This document shows, piece after piece, positions 1-4,393 of a stretch of DNA of 9,432 nucleotides; within the stretch, counting starts at the first letter, position 1; every line of letters starts with the position of its first letter. This stretch comes from Thermoplasmata archaeon (GTDB lineage Archaea; Thermoplasmatota; Thermoplasmata; Thermoplasmatales; Thermoplasmataceae): assembly GCA_021806345.1 (NCBI GenBank), contig JAJZXP010000104.1, positions 1-9,432 of the forward strand, given 5' to 3'. The position numbers were made by a program, and so were the translations under genes. The notes under the pieces were generated by a model. That model did not search any database. It was given only the letters and a program-made list of their open reading frames with translations, and was not told where the DNA came from.

Positions 1-109
1 CATTTGTGAGTTCAGACTGTTTTCCCATATGGCACAGATATCTGTTCTATACCATGTTTTTGATGGATAAATGAGCATTTTCCGGTATTTTTGGAATTTC
101 AATTTTCAT
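1..109 (-). pseudogene. Possible start of a minus-strand gene, interrupted by a stop
   Basis: On the minus strand an ATG at 109-107 opens MKIEIPKIPENAHLSIKNMV, then an in-frame TAG (49-47), then reading continues open to the left edge (RYLCHMGKQSELTN). The same frame is also open upstream of the ATG to about 170. The composition looks protein-like, and a TATA-like CTATACAT lies at 123-130 on the minus strand, but only about 17 bases from the ATG, short for an archaeal promoter. Read as a whole it could be the N-terminus of a transposase-like gene with a nonsense mutation. It may also be chance. The window stops too soon to decide. Confidence 0.2.
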
Positions 110-170
110 GGAGCCACCAAAGCATGTATAGTGCAAAAACACCGAACACGACTTTGCAGCTCCTTGAAAA

Positions 171-362
171 TCAGATGAAAATTTCCAGAGAATTAGAAAT
201 GCGTAAATTGTTCGAATTATGCTTTGAGTATGGATAAAATGGCAAGTGGTTCTTGTTGTCTATGGCTAAATTTCCAAAGCATAACAACATAAAAAGATAA
301 AAAAATGAATGTGGAATAGGGCTGCTAGTACCACTGTAGGAACCCCTCGACAACTCACAGAA
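171..362 (-). pseudogene. Possible decayed transposase C-terminal fragment
   Basis: An open minus-strand stretch of about 60 codons ends at TGA (173-171) and is closed upstream by TGA at 365-363 and TAA at 395-393 in the same frame. It reads a TSSP motif followed by a hydrophobic aromatic run (HSFFYLFMLLCFGNL) and a polar tail. This pattern, a TSS/TxSR-like motif then a hydrophobic helix ending near N-L/W, is common at the C-terminus of archaeal DDE transposases. No N-terminal part, catalytic residues or terminal inverted repeats could be found. It could equally be chance open reading in AT-rich DNA. The resemblance is from memory of the family, not an alignment. Confidence 0.25.
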
Positions 363-564
363 TCAGTATAATGCCAGTTCTGCATTAAACTGTTAAGAAG
401 GGTCTTCTAATTGTTGTTTCTTACCATTTGAATTTGATATCGTGTGATGGTGAAATTAACAATTCGCTCCTACCTCTGAATAATTCCCAGAACTGGTAAT
501 ATTCGTGTTTTCTGCAAAGCTTTAGGCGTTATACATGTACTGGAAATTTGTTCTTGAAATATTA

Positions 565-873
565 CTACTCGACGAGGCTATCTATACGTCTGGCTATTTC
601 TTCTCCAATTTTCTCTCTATTCAGCTCTTCTAGGGAGGTTTCAAGATAGAGATGTCCGTCTTTGATTTCCTTCGGACTTACAAAAAGTAATGGATCCAGA
701 GAAGCTACCACTCGCACCATATATGAAATAAGGTTCGGGGTCATGGTTTTGTTATTCTCAGATTTCATGTTATTAATGAATATACTCAAAAAATCAGTCT
801 TTCTTGATGATATTATGACGAAATTTTCTGAGAAGTTCATATCTCTATCATTTGTATCTTCTATCGATATCAA
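565..873 (-). CDS. Hypothetical protein, 102 aa, coupled to the upstream Cys-rich membrane protein
   Basis: A 102-residue soluble-looking protein with no family I recognise. The start is a TTG at 873-871 that overlaps the stop of the upstream gene as TTGA (873-870), which suggests translational coupling; an ATG at 840 (codon 12) is an alternative start. The N-terminal half is beta-like (ENFVIISSRKTDFLSIFI), the middle carries a hydrophobic segment (MVRVVASLDPLLFV), and the C-terminus is a charged amphipathic helix rich in Glu and Arg. No signal peptide, zinc ligands or catalytic motif are visible. A competing plus-strand frame at 662-886 is judged a shadow because this strand has the tight overlap with a promoter-bearing gene. 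Tight pairing with the 187-aa protein suggests a joint function, which cannot be named. Confidence 0.6.
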   Translation of the reverse strand: MISIEDTNDRDMNFSENFVIISSRKTDFLSIFINNMKSENNKTMTPNLISYMVRVVASLDPLLFVSPKEIKDGHLYLETSLEELNREKIGEEIARRIDSLVE

Positions 874-1433
874 ATCACCGCCTTAGAACTCCAGTCAAAT
901 ACAGCGTTAGATCCTTGCTCTATCATGCTCTTTCCTGTTTCTTTTCCAATTTCCCCCGCCCATGACAAGGACACACCAGACCTCGCATGAGCGAATTCAG
1001 CGAATGCTTTTCCGAGCCTGGAAGTGAGTGCGTTAAGTCCAGCAATATTCGATGTTTCCATTACCCCAGAAATCATTGCCTCTTTAGCTGGATGCTTATC
1101 CTGTTCGTTTCTGTTCTTTACAGCAGAATAAACAGATGACGCCGCGGTTTTCAGATAGTAATGGTTGTTAATAAATGCAGTAACAATACATGCAACATGA
1201 GTCAAAACGCAGGTAACACCAAGGGCTGCTCCAATTATTGCTCCCCTGGTGAGACCCTTTACTAGCTCCTTCTTAAATTCTTCCGGCCTTTCCGATTTGA
1301 ATTCTACATCAGTATCTGGGTGATAATAACTAAATCCACATTTACCCTTATGTGATCGGCACCAAGAACCGCACTCTTGATCTACGCTCCTTTTGTAACA
1401 GAGCGGTCTACCGCAATGGCAACAGGAAGTCAT
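870..1433 (-). CDS. Cys/His-rich zinc-finger-like protein with a glycine-rich membrane segment, 187 aa
   Basis: The first ~40 residues hold a metal-binding pattern: C4, C7, C12, C21, C25, H28, C32 and H38, with CHCGRPLC and CGSWCRSH as the core. This recalls AN1- or B-box-like treble-clef fingers but does not fit either consensus exactly. Residues ~63-89 form a Gly/Ala/Val-rich hydrophobic segment (RGAIIGAALGVTCVLTHVACIV) that could span a membrane once or as a tight hairpin, followed by an amphipathic helical C-terminus (~95-187) with no known motif. No classical signal peptide precedes it, so the zinc module is probably cytoplasmic. The ATG at 1433 is supported by a TATA box about 22 bases upstream, giving a leaderless message with no Shine-Dalgarno. 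It shares the intergenic region with the divergent hsdM operon and overlaps the next gene by 4 nt. Function unknown; a membrane-bound sensor or effector is only a guess. Confidence 0.7.
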   Translation of the reverse strand: MTSCCHCGRPLCYKRSVDQECGSWCRSHKGKCGFSYYHPDTDVEFKSERPEEFKKELVKGLTRGAIIGAALGVTCVLTHVACIVTAFINNHYYLKTAASSVYSAVKNRNEQDKHPAKEAMISGVMETSNIAGLNALTSRLGKAFAEFAHARSGVSLSWAGEIGKETGKSMIEQGSNAVFDWSSKAVI

Positions 1434-1448
1434 TTCAATATAAATTGA

Positions 1449-1465
1449 ATGTTATATAAGAGCTT
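1449..1465 (-). promoter_or_regulatory. TATA box of the 187-aa/102-aa gene pair
   Basis: Read on the minus strand, the sequence GCTCTTATATAACATTC contains the core TTATATAA (1452-1459) with purine-rich GAAAAG just upstream, as expected for an archaeal TATA box and BRE. Its centre lies about 22-23 bases before the ATG at 1433, so transcription should start at or next to the start codon. There is no ribosome binding site in front of the ATG, which agrees with a leaderless mRNA. Confidence 0.6.
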
Positions 1466-1554
1466 TTCGGATAGCATTCGGAAGGGTAAGTGCAGCGACC
1501 TCTAAACTACACATACAAACGTATTTTATAAATTGTGGTCTTTATTAAAAAAAG

Positions 1555-1570
1555 AGCAAAATTTATAGCA
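1555..1570 (+). promoter_or_regulatory. TATA box of the hsdMSR operon
   Basis: The sequence GCAAAATTTATAGCA contains a TATA core TTTATAG (1562-1568) preceded by an A-rich BRE-like stretch. The centre is about 29 bases before the hsdM ATG at 1594, which predicts a leader of zero to a few bases. The bases just before the ATG are pyrimidine-rich and contain no Shine-Dalgarno, in keeping with a leaderless start. A second TATA-like element, GTATTTTATAAATT at 1521-1534, could give a longer leader of about 35-40 bases. Confidence 0.55.
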
Positions 1571-1593
1571 TTTAGTCGTTCTATCCTTTTAGC

Positions 1594-3117
1594 ATGACTC
1601 ATGTAGATTGTTTTGGCAAAGTTACAAAGAGCGACCTTATCAAACTCGTAGATGACGCTGCAGATTTGATTAGGACATCTGTGGATTACAAATACATATT
1701 GGTTCTTCTATTTATTAAAAGATTAAGCGACAGGTGGAAAGAAGAGGTAGAAGACGCAAAAGATGAAATAATGAGAGAAACTGGAATTGATGAAGCAAAG
1801 GCACTTGAACGTGCTGTAATGGAAGAATACCACACTTATATCGTTCCTGAAAATGTTCTTTGGGACAACATTAAGAAAGATGGAAATTTAACTGAAAATC
1901 TGTCAAAGGCCATTACGGAACTCGCAAAGGAAAACAAAGAACTGGATGGAGTAGTAAACAGAATTGATTTTGTAGACTTCACAAAGAGCATGGAGAATAG
2001 GATACTCCTTGAGCAGTTATTCGGCCTTTTCGACAAATATACCTTTTCGAACAGGTGTATTGAGGGCGATGCTCTGGGCGATGCCTATGAACACATCCTA
2101 ATGAGATTCGCTCCTGAAAAGGCCAAGGAAGGAGAAGTTTACACGCCAAGAGAAGTAGTCAGGCTTATGGTTGAAATACTGAACCCGCAGCCAGGAATGA
2201 GTGTATACGATCCTGCATGTGGTTCGGGCGGAATGCTCATTGAGGTATTCGAACACGTAAAACGGAAGTTCGGCGAGGAGGGTGCAAATCGTGTTGGCCT
2301 CTATGGTGAGGAGAGAAGCCCAACAACGTATGCTCTCGCTAAAATGAATACAATTCTTCATGGGATCTCTGATTCTCATCTTGATGTCGGTGACAGCCTT
2401 CTCTACCCTAAATTTAAAACAGCTTCTGGATTGAGGCTTTTCGATCTTGTTCTAGCCAATCCACCGTGGGCTCAAAAAGGCTATGGAGAGAATACCCTTA
2501 AGCAAGCGGAATTCAAGGATAGATACTCCTATGGTTTCGTTCCATCAAGATACGGAGACTGGGCTTGGATGCAACATATGCTGTATACTTCGAAGTCAAA
2601 GGTAGCGGTTATAATGGACCAAGGGGCATTATTTAGGGGTAATTCTGAGAAGATTGTAAGGAAAAAAATAGTTGATGAAGGATTTCTAGAAGCAGTTATC
2701 CTACTTCCTGAGAAGATATTCTATAACGCACCGGCTTCTGGAGTCATTCTGGTGTTTGACAAGACCAAAGGTTCGAACAACGAGAATCGTGTTTTGTTCA
2801 TCGATGCTTCCAACGAATGCCAAAAACATCCTGATATGAAAAGATTAAACATCATTACCCATGACAATATAAATCACATAATTTCTACTTACACGAATTT
2901 TGAATCTACTGATGGATTTTCTAAAGTAGTTAATGCAGATGAAATAAAATCGCAGGATTACAATTTGAACGTTAGCACATATGTACATCCTGTTGACAAC
3001 GAGGACTCGGTTGACATTTCTGACACCATTGAGAGCCTGAACCAAATAAATATTGGTATCAGAGAGGTTGAGCAGAAACTTGACACCTATCTCAAGGAGC
3101 TTGGTTACATTGACTAG
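1594..3117 (+). CDS. hsdM: Type I restriction-modification DNA methyltransferase subunit HsdM
   Basis: HsdM transfers a methyl group from S-adenosylmethionine to adenine N6 in the asymmetric site chosen by HsdS, working as the M2S methylase and as part of the R2M2S restriction complex. The 507 residues match the family length. Residues ~8-165 are the helical HsdM N-terminal domain that contacts HsdS and DNA; ~165-470 is the gamma-class N6-adenine methylase fold. The SAM-binding motif I is DPACGSGG at 206-213 and the catalytic motif IV is NPPW at 289-292 (NPPF is more usual in HsdM; the aromatic position is kept). YTPREVVRLMVEIL before motif I is also typical. The start ATG follows a TATA box with no Shine-Dalgarno (leaderless). 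It is first in the operon, so protection can precede cutting. The end overlaps or abuts hsdS depending on its start. Confidence 0.96.
   Translation: MTHVDCFGKVTKSDLIKLVDDAADLIRTSVDYKYILVLLFIKRLSDRWKEEVEDAKDEIMRETGIDEAKALERAVMEEYHTYIVPENVLWDNIKKDGNLTENLSKAITELAKENKELDGVVNRIDFVDFTKSMENRILLEQLFGLFDKYTFSNRCIEGDALGDAYEHILMRFAPEKAKEGEVYTPREVVRLMVEILNPQPGMSVYDPACGSGGMLIEVFEHVKRKFGEEGANRVGLYGEERSPTTYALAKMNTILHGISDSHLDVGDSLLYPKFKTASGLRLFDLVLANPPWAQKGYGENTLKQAEFKDRYSYGFVPSRYGDWAWMQHMLYTSKSKVAVIMDQGALFRGNSEKIVRKKIVDEGFLEAVILLPEKIFYNAPASGVILVFDKTKGSNNENRVLFIDASNECQKHPDMKRLNIITHDNINHIISTYTNFESTDGFSKVVNADEIKSQDYNLNVSTYVHPVDNEDSVDISDTIESLNQINIGIREVEQKLDTYLKELGYID
3094..3112 (+). promoter_or_regulatory. Shine-Dalgarno and TTG start of hsdS inside the hsdM 3' end
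   Basis: AAGGAG at 3094-3099 lies ten bases before TTG at 3110, which is in frame with HsdS. The later ATG at 3131 is preceded only by AATACAAG. The site therefore favours the TTG start and an 8-nt overlap with hsdM, implying translational coupling of the two methylase-complex subunits. Confidence 0.45.
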
Positions 3118-4393
3118 ACTCGAATACAAGATGACTGAGATCGGAGAGATGCCTGAGGAGTGGAGGACTTCTGAATTAAGAAAGATCTTTAAGATTATAA
3201 CTGGAACAACGCCTTCAACAAAAATAAAGAAGTATTGGACAGGAGGTACTCTTGAGTGGCTTACACCCAAAGATCTCAGTCAAATGAATGATAATCTTAT
3301 CATATCTCCAAGTGAAAGAAAAGTAACTACTGAGGCACTAAATGAATCTAATTTAAACCTCCTTCCAGAAGGGTCGATATTGATTTCAACAAGGGCGCCA
3401 GTGGGTTACGTTGGAATAAATAGAGCCCCAATTACATTTAACCAAGGTTGTAAGGGCTTGGTACCACTAGTGAGCGAGGACTATTCTTCTTTTTTTTACG
3501 CTTATTATTTAAAGTACAAAAGAGAATTTTTGAACTCGGTCAGCAGTGGAAGCACCTTCAAAGAGTTATCTAAGGAGAGATTGGAAAGGTTGGTTATTCC
3601 TATACCTCCAAGGCTTGAGCAACAAAAAATAGCTGAAATTTTATCCACTGCAGACGAAACTATTCGAAAGGTAAATGAGGAAATCACCCCGACTGAAAAA
3701 CTCAAGAAAGGGCTTATGCAAACTCTTCTTACAAAAGGCATTGGGCATACGAAGTTCAAGATAACTGAGATTGGGGAGATACCAGAAGATTGGAAAATCG
3801 CAAATATTAGGGAGACAACCTTACTCAAAGGTAGAATAGGGTGGCAAGGACTTACTACTAAAGAATATCTAAAAATAGGGAAATATTATTTGGTTACTGG
3901 TACCGAATTTAAAGACGGCGCCATAGATTGGCGGCAGTGTAACTTTGTCTCTAAAGAGAGATACGAGCAAGATCCTAATATCCAACTCAAGATTAATGAC
4001 ATTTTAATTACAAAAGACGGAACCATTGGTAAGTTAGCTTTTGTAAATTCTATAACTTTGCCTGCTACCCTTAATAGTGGTGTTTTTGTTTTAAGGCCTT
4101 TTAATAATAGTTACCATCCAAAGTTCTTTTTTTTCATTCTTCAATCTCAATATTTTAAAAAATTCATTAATACCTTGAAAGTAGGTTCAACAATTTCTCA
4201 TTTATATCAATATTCCTTTACCAATTTCACATTTCCAAACCCCCCTTTACTCGAGCAACATAAGATTGCTGAAATACTCACAACAGTTGACCACAAACTG
4301 GAACTTCTCAGAAACAAGAAGACGCACTTAGAAGAACTTAAGAAAGGCCTGATGGAGAATCTTCTAACTGGAAGGGTAAGGGTAAAGGTATGA
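3110..4393 (+). CDS. hsdS: Type I restriction-modification specificity subunit HsdS
   Basis: HsdS recognises a bipartite DNA target and scaffolds HsdM and HsdR. With the start used here it has 427 residues and the classic two-fold layout: target-recognition domain 1 (nt ~3164-3610), a conserved coiled-coil spacer (LEQQKIAEIL, then LKKGLMQTLLTKG, nt 3614-3739), a second TEIGEIPEDW entry (3761-3793), recognition domain 2 (~3794-4245) and a C-terminal coiled coil (LEQHKIAEIL to LKKGLMENLLTGR, 4250-4375). The start is chosen as TTG at 3110, overlapping the hsdM end by 8 nt, because AAGGAG at 3094-3099 is well spaced and many HsdS begin with residues before YKxTEIG; ATG at 3131, 13 nt after hsdM, is the alternative but lacks a binding site. 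The recognition domains are more AT-rich than their surroundings, as expected for exchangeable modules. The target cannot be read from sequence. Confidence 0.93.
   Translation: MTRLEYKMTEIGEMPEEWRTSELRKIFKIITGTTPSTKIKKYWTGGTLEWLTPKDLSQMNDNLIISPSERKVTTEALNESNLNLLPEGSILISTRAPVGYVGINRAPITFNQGCKGLVPLVSEDYSSFFYAYYLKYKREFLNSVSSGSTFKELSKERLERLVIPIPPRLEQQKIAEILSTADETIRKVNEEITPTEKLKKGLMQTLLTKGIGHTKFKITEIGEIPEDWKIANIRETTLLKGRIGWQGLTTKEYLKIGKYYLVTGTEFKDGAIDWRQCNFVSKERYEQDPNIQLKINDILITKDGTIGKLAFVNSITLPATLNSGVFVLRPFNNSYHPKFFFFILQSQYFKKFINTLKVGSTISHLYQYSFTNFTFPNPPLLEQHKIAEILTTVDHKLELLRNKKTHLEELKKGLMENLLTGRVRVKV
3125..3163 (+). repeat. HsdS internal repeat, copy 1 entry motif
   Basis: These codons (YK-MTEIGEMPEEW) are matched by 3755-3793 (FK-ITEIGEIPEDW), 630 bases on. 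They mark the starts of the two half-subunits of HsdS. The similarity is visible at DNA as well as protein level and reflects the ancestral duplication of the gene; such repeats are also possible sites of recombination that swap or lose recognition domains. Confidence 0.8.
3614..3739 (+). repeat. HsdS central conserved coiled coil (matches 4250-4375)
   Basis: Begins LEQQKIAEILSTAD and ends LKKGLMQTLLTKG. The C-terminal copy at 4250-4375 reads LEQHKIAEILTTVD to LKKGLMENLLTGR with an offset of exactly 636 bases at both ends, so the spacer length between them is the same. In the family these helices set the distance between the two half-sites and bind HsdM. Confidence 0.8.
3755..3793 (+). repeat. 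HsdS internal repeat, copy 2 entry motif
   Basis: Second copy of the TEIGExPExW motif, beginning the second target-recognition domain. It directly follows the central conserved helix pair (LKKGLMQTLLTKG), as in canonical two-domain HsdS. Confidence 0.8.
4250..4375 (+). repeat. HsdS C-terminal conserved coiled coil (matches 3614-3739)
   Basis: C-terminal partner of the central coiled coil. In the folded subunit the two conserved regions pair antiparallel and bring the halves into a pseudo-symmetric ring. It ends six codons before the stop that overlaps hsdR. Confidence 0.8.

Larger units (their letters stand above)
1..564. other. Gene-poor left flank with no intact CDS
   Basis: No reading frame here looks like a complete gene. 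The stretch is AT-rich, has no recognisable tRNA, rRNA, CRISPR repeat or clear terminator, and shows only short open runs broken by stops. Two minus-strand runs (171-362 and 1-109) have somewhat protein-like composition and are listed separately as possible gene remnants. A third, roughly 420-525 on the minus strand, reads about 35 codons between stops and is not recognisable. The region lies downstream of the 102-aa gene that ends at 565, so it probably includes the 3' end of that transcript. Confidence 0.5.

Noticed and set aside
217..284. 10-bp inverted repeat TTATGCTTTG / CAAAGCATAA
   Set aside because: AT-rich, 48-base loop, no T-run after it; not convincing as a terminator or IS end.
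374..496. 9-bp inverted repeat CCAGTTCTG / CAGAACTGG (374-382 and 488-496)
   Set aside because: About one such match is expected by chance in a region this size; no flanking duplication or gene between the arms.
662..886. 74-codon plus-strand frame opposite the 102-aa gene
   Set aside because: The minus-strand frame is longer and overlaps the promoter-bearing upstream gene; this one has no promoter or binding site.
2845..3270. 141-codon minus-strand frame across the hsdM/hsdS junction
   Set aside because: Antisense to two well-supported genes, with composition typical of a shadow frame.
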